Part shown: positions 1 through 7,358 of the stretch, in pieces
Layout of the letters: each line of letters begins with the position of its first letter
Position numbering within the stretch: position 1 is the stretch's first letter
Assembly (NCBI GenBank): GCA_025927935.1
Contig: JAICKM010000061.1
Span: 1 to 16,316 of the forward strand
DNA: 16,316 bases
Direction of reading: 5' to 3'
From: Chloroflexia bacterium
GTDB lineage: Bacteria; Chloroflexota; Chloroflexia; QHBQ01; JADMIH01
The notes under the pieces: model-generated
The model's input: the letters and a program-made list of their open reading frames with translations, nothing else
Database searches by the model: none
What the model was told of the DNA's origin: nothing
Position numbers and translations under genes: made by a program

Positions 1-876
1 AAAACGCTGCAGGCGTTCCTGGTGCTGCCCGCGTTCACGCTGGTGTATCTGGTCGCCGCGCCGACGACGCTGGGGCGACGGATCCGGCAGATCGGCGTCG
101 CGACGCTGGCGATGGTTGTGGCGGGCGGCTGGTGGGTCGCCATCGTCGAGCTGATTCCGGCTGCTGACCGGCCGTACATCGGCGGATCACAGGACAATGA
201 CTTCCTCTCGCTGACGTTTGGTTACAACGGATTCGGCCGGCTCACCGGAGACGAGAGCGGTTCGGTCGGCGGCGGGGGCGGCGGCGGCTGGGGCGCGACC
301 GGCTGGACCAGGATGTTCGGCTCCGAGGTCGGCTCGCAGATCTCCTGGCTGCTGCCGAGCGCGCTGCTGCTGCTCGGCTTCGGGCTGTGGGCGACGCGGC
401 GGGCGCGGCGCACGGACCCGGAGCGGGCGGCGCTGCTGCTGTGGGGCGGCTGGCTGTTGCTGACCGGCGCGGTGTTCTCCTACATGGCAGGGATCTTCCA
501 TCCCTACTACACGGTCGCGCTCGCCCCGGCGATCGGAGCCGTCGTCGGCATCGGCGCGATGGTTCTGTGGCGGCGCCGGGCCAACGACAAGGCGGCGGTG
601 GCGCTCGGGGCCGCGATCGCGGTCGGCGCGGGGTGGGCGTTTGTCCTGCTGGACCGGACACCCGAATACCTGCCGTGGCTGCGTTACGTCGTGCTGATCG
701 TCGGATTGGCGGCCGCCGGGATCGTCGCACTGGCGGCGCGGGCGCGCTCCCTCTGTGTGTTGTGTGATTTTGCCCGCCTGGGGTGGTGTGGCTCAATTTT
801 GGGGGGGGGCCGCGGCGCGGGCCCCCCCCCGCCCCCACACCGCCATGGCGACCGGCTTACTGCACAGCCGTCTTAG
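1..876 (+). CDS. GT39/ArnT-like membrane glycosyltransferase, 3' part only, abnormal C-terminus
   Basis: The reading frame is open from the first base, so the 5' end lies outside the window; the GTG at 22 is internal. The product resembles the C-terminal half of actinobacterial polyprenyl-phosphate-mannose-type (PMT/ArnT, YkcB-like) transferases, which move sugars from a lipid carrier at the membrane. Seen in the sequence: a family-like RPYIGGSQDND stretch, FGYNGFGRLTG, a glycine run (about 268-288), then GSEVGSQISWLLP followed by several hydrophobic membrane segments. From about base 742 the protein no longer looks like the family: a Cys-rich stretch (SLCVLCDFARLGWCG) is followed by a Gly/Pro tract encoded by a G9...C9 palindrome. 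The last 20 bases overlap the convergent pspC-like gene. The gene is therefore probably broken or artificially joined near 742-836. Family assignment of the upstream part is fairly safe; the C-terminal 40 or so residues are not trustworthy. Confidence 0.75.
   Translation, partial: KTLQAFLVLPAFTLVYLVAAPTTLGRRIRQIGVATLAMVVAGGWWVAIVELIPAADRPYIGGSQDNDFLSLTFGYNGFGRLTGDESGSVGGGGGGGWGATGWTRMFGSEVGSQISWLLPSALLLLGFGLWATRRARRTDPERAALLLWGGWLLLTGAVFSYMAGIFHPYYTVALAPAIGAVVGIGAMVLWRRRANDKAAVALGAAIAVGAGWAFVLLDRTPEYLPWLRYVVLIVGLAAAGIVALAARARSLCVLCDFARLGWCGSILGGGRGAGPPPPPHRHGDRLTAQPS
801..830. repeat. G9/C9 inverted repeat at a suspected junction
   Basis: Bases 801-811 (nine G then CC) are the exact reverse complement of 820-830 (GG then nine C), with an 8-base GC-only loop. 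A further C5 run follows at 832-836. The upstream 745-800 is GT-rich and does not look like coding sequence of either neighbour. Such a homopolymer palindrome at the point where one gene loses homology suggests an assembly or sequencing artefact, although a very stable real hairpin cannot be excluded. Confidence 0.7.
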
Positions 877-1060
877 GCGGCATGATGGCCCAGAGGATCA
901 GATACCAGAACGGCGTGAAGACATGGGTCAGCAGGCCCACCAGGACGAAGCCGATGCGCACCAGCGTCACGTCGATGCCAAAGTAGTCGGCCAGCCCGGC
1001 ACAGACGCCACCCAGCATCTTGTTGGACTCGTCGCGGTACAGCCGTTTCGTCGTATTCAT
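857..1060 (-). CDS. PspC-domain small membrane protein (copy 1)
   Basis: This 67-residue protein is a stand-alone PspC domain (Pfam PF04024 type). Visible signatures are LYRDESNKMLGGVCAGLADYF followed by a transmembrane helix (about residues 34-60, ending YLILWAIMPP). In proteobacteria PspC is an inner-membrane sensor of the phage-shock envelope-stress response; in other phyla the single domain is common and its role is less clear. The ATG at 1060 is preceded by an AAGGAGTT Shine-Dalgarno (1067-1074) at 6 bases. It lies 103 bases downstream of a paralogue with which it shares 48 of 67 residues by direct comparison, so the pair is a tandem duplication. No pspA or pspF is visible in the window. 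The 3' end overlaps the tail of the broken glycosyltransferase frame. Family call is very secure; physiological role is inference. Confidence 0.93.
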   Translation of the reverse strand: MNTTKRLYRDESNKMLGGVCAGLADYFGIDVTLVRIGFVLVGLLTHVFTPFWYLILWAIMPPKTAVQ

Positions 1061-1096
1061 CGTAGGAACTCCTTATCAGCGTATGCCCCAGAGGGC

Positions 1097-1126
1097 CGCG
1101 CGCCGGACCGGGAGCGGCGGCGCGCG
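1097..1126. other. GC-rich hairpin between the two pspC-like genes
   Basis: Bases 1097-1105 and 1118-1126 form a perfect 9-base-pair stem (CGCGCGCCG with its complement) around a 12-base loop. It sits in the 103-base gap between two co-directional minus-strand genes. There is no T tract on either side, so it is not a clear intrinsic terminator; it could act as an mRNA stability or attenuation element, or be chance in GC-rich DNA. Confidence 0.4.
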
Positions 1127-1163
1127 ATAGTTATTTGGCGTGGTTGGCGATTACCGTGATCCG

Positions 1164-1367
1164 TTACTGGCCCAGCGGCTTGGGCGGCATGACGGCCCAC
1201 AGGATCAGGTAGGCCATGAGGGTGAAGATGTGGGCCGCCAGGCCCAGCACCACCACACCCAGGCGCACCAGCGTCACGTCGAGGCCGAAGTAGTCGGCCA
1301 GCCCGGCGCACACGCCGCCGAGCATCTTGTGGCTCTCATCCCGATAGAGATGCTTCGTCGAAACCAT
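1164..1367 (-). CDS. PspC-domain small membrane protein (copy 2)
   Basis: This is a 67-residue PspC-domain protein paralogous to the neighbour downstream. It carries the same LYRDESHKMLGGVCAGLADYF core, a single hydrophobic helix (about residues 34-60) and the MPPK tail; 48 of 67 positions are identical to copy 1, with most differences in the membrane segment. The frame stays open upstream to 1625, but the ATG at 1367 is chosen because an AAGGAGC Shine-Dalgarno (1375-1381) sits 7 bases before it, the size then matches the paralogue, and the extra upstream residues have no family likeness. It is probably first in a two-gene pspC operon. The family is known for envelope-stress sensing; the partner in this organism is unknown. 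Confidence 0.93.
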   Translation of the reverse strand: MVSTKHLYRDESHKMLGGVCAGLADYFGLDVTLVRLGVVVLGLAAHIFTLMAYLILWAVMPPKPLGQ

Positions 1368-1686
1368 GATATTTGCTCCTTCCCTAACGACCGGGCGTCC
1401 CGATGACGCCGTTGTATCCGCTCGATACCGGGGGCCGGATGTGGCGCCCCTGTCTTGTTCATCGCTATAAATTACGTGCCCGGCCACAGTGGCGTTACAC
1501 GGCCGCCCGGTCGCCCAGCCGATCCGGGCCGGGACATTTGCCCCACCGGCGGTGGCCGTATCTTGACGGGTCCGGGGGCTTGCAATACAATAGCTAGAAC
1601 CAGATTTATGATACGGATCTAACACAACGTGTGATCAATGTGACAATTGCGTCATGTGGCGATGAAGCCACCGGAAAGGAGATCCC
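1368..1686. other. 319-base divergent intergenic region
   Basis: No gene was found here. The region separates the minus-strand pspC pair from the plus-strand nucleoside-phosphorylase-like gene. It contains the sigma-70 promoter for the plus-strand gene (1563-1591). A short inverted repeat GTATC-N5-GATAC at 1414-1428 could be an operator for the pspC side, but its arms are only 5 bases. I found no convincing -35/-10 pair for the pspC genes. The segment 1580-1670 is noticeably more AT-rich than the flanking genes. Confidence 0.6.
1563..1591 (+). promoter_or_regulatory. sigma-70 promoter for the nucleoside-phosphorylase-like gene
   Basis: TTGACG (1563-1568, 5 of 6 consensus) and TACAAT (1586-1591, 5 of 6) are separated by exactly 17 bases. 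Transcription would start near 1598, giving a leader of about 90 bases before the ATG at 1687. Confidence 0.75.
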
Positions 1687-3675
1687 ATGGATAAGGAGTC
1701 TAAGCCCTTCGCCGACTCCCCGGCTAGTGGATCCCGGTCGTTCAACCCCGAACAGGACTCGCATGACAGCGTCCAGTTCCATTCCGACGTGCATCAGGCC
1801 GGCAAGCAGGATGTCGAGTTGTATATCCGCACGTACAACACCATGCTGCGCTCATCCGGCGAGATTAAGGTCAAGGCCCTGGTGCAGGCCCATGTTGGCG
1901 CCGACTCCAGCCTGCACGTCAACGCCGCGGCGCCCGAACCCGATATGTCGGCGCTCATGTATTGCGTGCAACGGTTGCCGAACGCCATCATGCATGTGCG
2001 GCACATTCTGCTTGGCCAGTCGGCGGCCGTTTTTCACCGGGCGGGCTATCGTGTCGAGGAGTGGGAAAGCGTCCATGCCCCCGGTCGCCGCCGCCACTGG
2101 TTCTTCGATCAGCAAGACACGATGGCTGTGTACGTCAACAGCGCGTCCGACGTCGATGACCTGGTGCCCACGCTCACCGGCTTCCAGATCGAGTGGAACA
2201 AGCTGCATCTGCTGCTGAACGAGGAACCCAGCACTATCGAATTGATCAAGGCTGGGCAGACTGCCGCTTCTCCGCTGTACCGCGAGATGGTCAAGGTGAT
2301 CCAGAGCCGGCTGCGCCTGTCGCACGAAGATTGGGGCCGGCTGGAGTCCGTCTGGGGCGATCAGATCTGGGATCACCTGCTCGCCATTGCCGAGCGCGAG
2401 CTGAGTCTAACCCTGCGCATGTTGGGTGGCTCCTATGTCGGCTATGCCAAAGCGACGAACCGCTGGTGGGCGCCCATCGGCACCCACCTGCACGAATTAC
2501 ACCTGGAGCACCGCCCGGTCTACTTCGTCTCCAGCAATACCCACAGCCTGATCAACCTGCTGTCGGGCCAGGTGGAACTGCTACGCCCCCGCATTGAGGA
2601 GTTTATCGGCCCCTCTGGCGACCGCGAGTTAATCCACGAGTACGACCTGTTGCGGCGCGGTGAGACCCGCGCCAACATGCAGAACTTTCTCTACTACGCG
2701 ATGCGCAAGTATCACGCCCGGCACCCGGAAACGGAGACCGAGCACGCCGAGCGCCTGGCCGCCGAGCATGAGCGCGGCATTTACCAGGTGGCGAGCCGGG
2801 TGGGTTTGCCCATCGACACGCAGATCATCGAACTCAGCAAGCTGCACCCGGAGGACTTCGACCCCCGGCTGCCGCCCGTCAACGCTGATCTCTTGCGCCA
2901 GAGTCGCGCCGTCATCATCAACATCGATTATCCGCTGGGCCTGGCGGCGTACCATATCTTCCTGCAGATCGCCGAGAGCCTGGAAGAATTCCGCGGCGTC
3001 TATATCCTGGGCAAGGCGGCCACCCTGAACGGGCGCATCGGCGATGTGATGATTGCCGACTCGGTGTTTGACGAGCATTCGCAGAATACCTACTGGTTGA
3101 ATAACTGCTTCACGGCCGCCGACCTGCAACCCTACCTGATCTACGGCTCGGTGCTCGATAACCAGAAGGCTGTGACCGTGAAGGGCACCTATCTGCAAAA
3201 CCGCCAGTACCTCGAATTCTACTACCGCGAGAACTACACCGTGGTCGAGATGGAAGCCGGGCCTTATCTGGATGCGCTGTACGAAAGCACCTATCCCACC
3301 CGCCACCCCGCAGGCGAGCATATCAACTTCACCAGGTTGCCGTTCGACCTGGGCATCCTGCACTATGCCTCCGACACGCCCTATACACGGGGCAAGAATC
3401 TGGGCGCGGCCAGCCTGGCCTACCTGGGCATGGACTCGGCCTATGCCACGGTGGTCGCGATGGCCCGGCGTATCTTCACCATGGAATTGGCCCAGATCGC
3501 CCGCGAACAGGAGCGCACGCACCAGCACCGCGACGTATCCGACGCGGCTATGCGGGCCGGCGACCCGAGCCTGCCGCCGGCCGCCAACGGCAACGGCGGC
3601 AACGGGGCGCTGGAGCCTGCCGCCGGCGCGGAAACCGAGACCGGAGGCCGCCGCCACCGCCGGGCGGACCAGTAA
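1687..3675 (+). CDS. Nucleoside-phosphorylase-like protein (DUF6909-like), function unknown
   Basis: The product has 662 residues. The C-terminal part (about 405-600) resembles the purine nucleoside phosphorylase / MTA-SAH nucleosidase fold: a strand VIINIDYPLG, then GKAATLNGRIGDVMIAD (442-458, like the G-x-G...GD-hydrophobic-x motif) and VVEMEAGPY (519-527, like the conserved nucleoside-binding MEA/MEG motif). The roughly 400 N-terminal residues match nothing I can name, and the last 45 are a Gly/Asn/Arg-rich disordered tail. It resembles what I remember as DUF6909, but that label is from memory and needs a profile search. No signal peptide is seen, so it is probably cytoplasmic. AAAGGAG (1675-1681) lies 5 bases before the ATG, and a strong promoter lies upstream. 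It appears monocistronic; the tRNA gene downstream has its own promoter. A role in nucleotide or NAD-type metabolism is possible but is inference. Confidence 0.85.
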   Translation: MDKESKPFADSPASGSRSFNPEQDSHDSVQFHSDVHQAGKQDVELYIRTYNTMLRSSGEIKVKALVQAHVGADSSLHVNAAAPEPDMSALMYCVQRLPNAIMHVRHILLGQSAAVFHRAGYRVEEWESVHAPGRRRHWFFDQQDTMAVYVNSASDVDDLVPTLTGFQIEWNKLHLLLNEEPSTIELIKAGQTAASPLYREMVKVIQSRLRLSHEDWGRLESVWGDQIWDHLLAIAERELSLTLRMLGGSYVGYAKATNRWWAPIGTHLHELHLEHRPVYFVSSNTHSLINLLSGQVELLRPRIEEFIGPSGDRELIHEYDLLRRGETRANMQNFLYYAMRKYHARHPETETEHAERLAAEHERGIYQVASRVGLPIDTQIIELSKLHPEDFDPRLPPVNADLLRQSRAVIINIDYPLGLAAYHIFLQIAESLEEFRGVYILGKAATLNGRIGDVMIADSVFDEHSQNTYWLNNCFTAADLQPYLIYGSVLDNQKAVTVKGTYLQNRQYLEFYYRENYTVVEMEAGPYLDALYESTYPTRHPAGEHINFTRLPFDLGILHYASDTPYTRGKNLGAASLAYLGMDSAYATVVAMARRIFTMELAQIAREQERTHQHRDVSDAAMRAGDPSLPPAANGNGGNGALEPAAGAETETGGRRHRRADQ

Positions 3676-3790
3676 TCGCGGACGGAGATCGCCCGCCGGA
3701 GGCACGGCGTGGTCCATCTTCGGATGGGACATAATCTGCTGCTACCTGCTTAGTTTAGCTGCCGTTGGGCTGAGACTCAGTCTAAAGTCC

Positions 3791-3819
3791 TTGCGCGCCA
3801 GGGGGGCTTCTGGTATAAT
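3791..3819 (+). promoter_or_regulatory. Extended -10 promoter for tRNA-Glu
   Basis: A perfect TATAAT at 3814-3819 is preceded by TGG (3811-3813), an extended -10 element. A weak -35 (TTGCGC, 3791-3796) lies 17 bases upstream. The predicted start, about 3826, is 8 bases before the mature tRNA. Confidence 0.75.
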
Positions 3820-3833
3820 AAGGCAGTTTGCAT

Positions 3834-3907
3834 GGCGCGTTCGTCTAGTGGCCTAGGACGCATCCCTTTCAAGGATGAGATCAGGGGTTCGAATCCCCTA
3901 CGCGCTA
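3834..3907 (+). tRNA. tRNA-Glu (anticodon UUC)
   Basis: The 74-base gene folds into a standard cloverleaf. The acceptor stem pairs 3834-3840 (GGCGCGT) with 3900-3906 (ACGCGCT), with one G-U pair at the end. The anticodon stem CATCC/GGATG encloses the loop CTTTCAA, giving anticodon TTC at 3868-3870. The T arm is AGGGG-TTCGAAT-CCCCT at 3883-3899. The discriminator is A3907, and the CCA end is not encoded (ACCG follows). The D-arm sequence TCGTCTAGTGGCCTAGGAC is typical of bacterial tRNA-Glu. Confidence 0.96.
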
Positions 3908-3935
3908 CCGACAGCAGTGCTGAGTGCTGAGAATC

Positions 3936-3974
3936 AAAGAAGGGCCGCCAGTGATTTGCTGGCGGCCCTTCTTT
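3936..3974. terminator. Bidirectional intrinsic terminator between tRNA-Glu and the sigma factor gene
   Basis: AAAGAAGGGCCGCCAG (3936-3951) pairs perfectly, 16 of 16, with 3959-3974 around a 7-base loop. The stem has a GC core flanked by A-rich and T-rich ends, so each strand has a short U-rich stretch 3' of the core. It lies between the convergent tRNA-Glu (+) and sigma factor gene (-) and can serve both. Confidence 0.9.
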
Positions 3975-3991
3975 ATGCCCTGATCGCCCAT

Positions 3992-5155
3992 TTAGAGGAA
4001 GTCGCGGAAGCGCTCGGTGAGGCGCGGGGAGCGCAGCTTGCGCAGGGCCTCGGCCTCGATCTGGCGGACGCGCTCGCGGGTGACGCCCAGGTGCTCGCCC
4101 ACTTTCTCCAGCGGGTATTGGTGCCCGTTGCCCAGGCCGAAGCGTAGCTGGAGCACAATGCGTTCGCGCTCGGTGAGCACGTCGTCCAGCACGTCGGACA
4201 TTTCTTGCTTCAGCAGCGTTTGCGCGGCCATTTCTTCGGGCGCGGCGCTGCTCTCATCGCGGACGAAATCGCGGAGCTGGTTTTCCTCCGACTCGTCGCC
4301 TACCGGCGCTTCCAGCGACACCGGCGTCTGCGCCGCACGCAGGATCTCGCGCACGCGCGTGCCTTCGATGCCCAGCTCCTTGCCGATCTCCTCGGCCTTG
4401 GGCGTGCGGCCCAACCGCTGGTGCAGGTCCTGCGAGACCTGGGCCACCCGGCCCATCGCCTCGCCGATATGGGCGGGCAGGCGAATGGTGCGCGACTGTT
4501 CCGAGATGGCGCGCAAGATGGCCTGGCGAATCCACCACGTCGCATACGTGGAGAACTTGAAGCCGCGCTCCGGGTCGAACTTATGCACGGCGCGCAACAG
4601 GCCCATATTGCCTTCCTGGATCAGGTCGAGCAGGGTTAATCCGCGCCCGACATACTTCTTGGCGATGCTGACCACCAGCCGCAGATTAGCCAGCACGAAC
4701 TTCTGTGTAGCTTCCACATCGCCCTCGCTGATAGCGCGCGCCAGGGCGAATTCTTGCTGGCTGCTCAATAACGGCGCCCGGCTGATCTCGCGTAAATAGA
4801 GCCGGACGGGGTCGGTCACATATGAGGGATCGACGTGGCGGAGCGCTTCTTCTTCATCGGCCCACGGCTCCGGCTCCTCCTCGTCCTCGTCGCTCTCGGC
4901 GACCACCGCGACAGGGTGCGCCGGCGCAGCGCCAGGATTGCCGGTGGGCGCACCATCGACAATGGTCGCCAGGTCCGCCCCGGTGTGCGCCGCCTCTTCC
5001 ATGCGCTTCAATTCCTGGAAGAGCACCTCGCCTTCCGGGCTGTCGTGTTCGGCTTTGGCGGCGGCTTCACCCTCGGGGTCCAGGCCGATGCCGCTCACGT
5101 CGACCGCGGGCGGCGGGTGGGAAGTTTGCGCGCTGCTCTTACGTCCTCTCGGCAT
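3992..5155 (-). CDS. rpoD: RNA polymerase sigma factor of the RpoD/SigA family
   Basis: The 387-residue product directs RNA polymerase to -35/-10 promoters. Domains in order: a charged, low-complexity N-terminus with an acidic patch (about 86-104); region 1.2 ([10 protein letters not shown], 115-124); region 2 ([30 protein letters not shown], with the -10 recognition helix containing [13 protein letters not shown] at 201-213); region 3 (about 225-310); and region 4 (about 322-385) with the helix-turn-helix [23 protein letters not shown] and the typical ending RFRDFL. The frame is open to 5290, but ATG 5155 is preferred: a GAGAGAGGGA ribosome-binding sequence lies just upstream, and the extra 45 residues look non-coding. 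The length and strong region 2.4/4.2 conservation fit a primary (group 1) or closely related group 2 factor; which one cannot be told without the rest of the genome. The gene ends at the bidirectional terminator shared with tRNA-Glu. I saw no clear promoter in the 150-base gap upstream. Confidence 0.95.
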   Translation of the reverse strand: MPRGRKSSAQTSHPPPAVDVSGIGLDPEGEAAAKAEHDSPEGEVLFQELKRMEEAAHTGADLATIVDGAPTGNPGAAPAHPVAVVAESDEDEEEPEPWADEEEALRHVDPSYVTDPVRLYLREISRAPLLSSQQEFALARAISEGDVEATQKFVLANLRLVVSIAKKYVGRGLTLLDLIQEGNMGLLRAVHKFDPERGFKFSTYATWWIRQAILRAISEQSRTIRLPAHIGEAMGRVAQVSQDLHQRLGRTPKAEEIGKELGIEGTRVREILRAAQTPVSLEAPVGDESEENQLRDFVRDESSAAPEEMAAQTLLKQEMSDVLDDVLTERERIVLQLRFGLGNGHQYPLEKVGEHLGVTRERVRQIEAEALRKLRSPRLTERFRDFL

Positions 5156-5305
5156 CTCTGATCCCTCTCTCCCTTTGCGTTCGGCAGCGGGGCAGCACCC
5201 AACTCCGCCGCTGGTGCGCCCCCCAGCGCGATGCGGGTAGCTTTGCGCGCTGCTGCCTGTAGCGGGTCTGTTGTGCAAGAGATATGCCAACAGGCCCGCG
5301 CCGGG

Positions 5306-7279
5306 TCAGGCCGTCGTGTTGAGGATGCGGCTGCGGATCTCGCGGAGGGCGGCCTGCTGCTGGATGGCATCATGACGCATGGCAAACAGGGCCAGCAGTT
5401 CAGCGACGTGGCGCAACCGGCGGATATCGAGATTCGCTATTTGCGATCCTTGGCGGCCGCGCCGGCTGCCCACCATTTCCACCTGGGCGATAGCGCGGCT
5501 GCTGTGCAGCGCGACCGTTTCCAGCAGCATACCGGCGGCAAAGGCCGTGGCCGGGCTGATACTGGACCCACGCTCGGGGTCGTCGTTGAGCGTATCCTCC
5601 GTCGCCTGCAAACTGGGCAGGAGATCGCGCAGCAGGCTCACGCGGGCGGCAAAGACGCTGCCCAGGGGGTTCAAGACCGCCCCCAGCCGGGGATAGAAGG
5701 CGCGCAGCCAGCTATAGAGCGGCAAGGCGGCCAGGTTGGGTACGGACATGGCCAGCAGATCCGTGACCCGGATGGGCGCGAACCGGGCATTGGGCACGCT
5801 CCCTGCTGGGACGCCGGCGTCCGCGCTATCCGGCGCGGGCCAGAAGGGCTTACTTAGTAACACACCTGGATCGTGCAGCAGGGGGCCGACGAGAGCGCGG
5901 ATAGAACTCGCATTAATATGCCCCGCTTTCGGGTCCACCCAGACCAGGACATCCCCCGCGACGATATTGAGCGCGGCGGCCAGTTGGGCGGCGGGACCGG
6001 GTATGAGGGCGCGGGTGGGGTCGGGCGGCACGCGCATGACCGGGAACCCTTTGCTCGCGGCAACCGCGGCGGTGTCATCTTGCGATGCAGCGTCGATGAC
6101 CAGGATCTCGCCGGCGCTGGCGACCCGGTGTGGCTGGAGACCCCGGCGCAGGCCGATCAGCATGGGGCCGAGGCGGGCGCCGTCATTGTGTGTCGGGATA
6201 ACGACGCTGACATGCGCGCGCCGGTTGTTGCGCGCTTCCAGCCACTTCTCGGTATCGGCGAACTCGTCGCGATGATAGGTATTCTCGACAAACCATTGTT
6301 CCGCGCTGAGCGAGATCTCCTCGCGCGAGCTAAGGCGGGCGCGGTACGTGGCTAGATCCAGCGCGCGCGCGGCCCGCGCCAGCAGCGCCGGGCGCTCGGC
6401 ATCGGCCAGCACGCTGTCGAGCACGGGGCTGCCGGCCAGCGGTTGGTGCGGCCCCTGGTCGCCCAACCCCAGGATCAGCAGATCCTCGGCTCCGGCGCGC
6501 TGGGCGATCAGGTCGGGCACGTCGTTGGCGAGGGTCAGCACCTGCTCGACGGGCACCGTGGTCCCGCGGTGGCTGTGGTGTTCGAGGTAGCGCTGGAGGT
6601 CGAGATACGGCTCATCGCCCCGGCGCCGGCCAACCTCGGCGGGCATGGCGCGCGGGACCCCGTGCAGCACCGTCAGGCCGACCTGGAGCCGGCTCGCCAG
6701 CCTGAGGCCCATCGCCACGGCCAACTCGGCCGCCGGGCCGCCGCGCAGGGGCAGCAGAATCCGGCGCGGCGTCTGCCAGCGACTGCCACGCGCCAGCAGC
6801 ATGTTGCACGGCGGGTTTTCCACCAGGTCGTCCAGGATGCGGCCATAGACATGCCGGCGCGGGTCGTGGCTGTACCCCTTCCAGTGCAACAGCAGCAGAT
6901 CTACTTCTTCGCTGCTCACCGCTTCGCGGATACCCTGCTGTACCGTGGGCGCCACCTTGATCAGGGTATCGACGGGCACCTCGATCTCCGGGCGTGCGGA
7001 TGGCTCGGCATCCGCACTAGCCGGCTCACCGGGAGGCCGGATGCCGGCGGGCAGGTAGCTGAGCATGGCGCGATAGGCGCGCGCCATGTTCCGGCCCTCG
7101 CTGGGCGGATGGCCCTCGGGCACGGCGACCACGGCGAGTACCAGCACGCGCGCTTGATGCGGGAGAAACGTGTCGGCGCCGGCGATCAAGCCGGCCGCCA
7201 GGCTGAGCAGATCCTGGGCGACGCTGACGTTCAGCATGGGCACCAGGACCGTGCGCAGCCGCGTGAGCGGTTCGGTCAT
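5306..7279 (-). CDS. Fusion of two universal-stress-protein domains and a GpgS-like glycosyltransferase domain
   Basis: The 657-residue protein has three parts. Residues 1-165 and about 168-305 are each UspA-like: a basic start (RTVLVPML; RRILLPLRGG), a late hydrophobic strand (VDLLLLHWKG; EDLLILGLGD) and a final strand (PCNMLLARG; RPALLARAA). Residues about 325-615 resemble glucosyl-3-phosphoglycerate synthase (GT-A fold, GT81): an EQWFVENTYHRDEF lead-in, VSVVIPTHNDG (357-367), EILVIDAASQDDT (391-403), LLHDPGVLLSKPFW, RVTDLLA, NPLGSVFAARVSLL, and AIAQVEMVGSRRGRQ near the end. The usual metal-binding DxD is replaced by D-P-K (449-451), so activity is doubtful. GpgS makes the precursor of glucosylglycerate, a compatible solute. 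The first ATG has no strong ribosome-binding site. It is last in the minus-strand run, 79 bases after the vWA gene. Domain calls are from pattern recognition; a sensor or regulatory role is inference. Confidence 0.87.
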   Translation of the reverse strand: MTEPLTRLRTVLVPMLNVSVAQDLLSLAAGLIAGADTFLPHQARVLVLAVVAVPEGHPPSEGRNMARAYRAMLSYLPAGIRPPGEPASADAEPSARPEIEVPVDTLIKVAPTVQQGIREAVSSEEVDLLLLHWKGYSHDPRRHVYGRILDDLVENPPCNMLLARGSRWQTPRRILLPLRGGPAAELAVAMGLRLASRLQVGLTVLHGVPRAMPAEVGRRRGDEPYLDLQRYLEHHSHRGTTVPVEQVLTLANDVPDLIAQRAGAEDLLILGLGDQGPHQPLAGSPVLDSVLADAERPALLARAARALDLATYRARLSSREEISLSAEQWFVENTYHRDEFADTEKWLEARNNRRAHVSVVIPTHNDGARLGPMLIGLRRGLQPHRVASAGEILVIDAASQDDTAAVAASKGFPVMRVPPDPTRALIPGPAAQLAAALNIVAGDVLVWVDPKAGHINASSIRALVGPLLHDPGVLLSKPFWPAPDSADAGVPAGSVPNARFAPIRVTDLLAMSVPNLAALPLYSWLRAFYPRLGAVLNPLGSVFAARVSLLRDLLPSLQATEDTLNDDPERGSSISPATAFAAGMLLETVALHSSRAIAQVEMVGSRRGRQGSQIANLDIRRLRHVAELLALFAMRHDAIQQQAALREIRSRILNTTA

Positions 7280-7358
7280 GCGCGCTATCGGCTGTTCGCG
7301 GAGCGCGTCTGGATGGCGGACCCCATTGTCATGCCTCCATCATTCGGCAATGCGTTCG

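Noticed and set aside
268..288. Glycine run in the glycosyltransferase as a possible sequencing error or repeat expansion
   Set aside because: A glycine-rich stretch at this place, between FGYNGFGRLTG and the WGATGW region, is what I recall as normal for actinobacterial members of this family.
1368..1625. N-terminal extension of the second PspC protein
   Set aside because: ATG 1367 has a strong AAGGAGC site and gives the same length as the paralogue; the extension lacks any likeness.
2629..3732. Long open frame on the minus strand opposite the nucleoside-phosphorylase-like gene
   Set aside because: It lies antisense to a gene with clear protein motifs, promoter and ribosome-binding site; its translation is Gly/Arg/His-rich with no recognisable domain, typical of shadows in high-GC DNA.
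3690..3790. Possible small gene or terminator between the nucleoside-phosphorylase-like gene and tRNA-Glu
   Set aside because: I found only short palindromes (for example AGACT-C-AGTCT) without a T tract, and no frame with a ribosome-binding site.
5156..5290. 45-residue N-terminal extension of the sigma factor
   Set aside because: The sequence is not like any sigma region, and a ribosome-binding sequence precedes ATG 5155.
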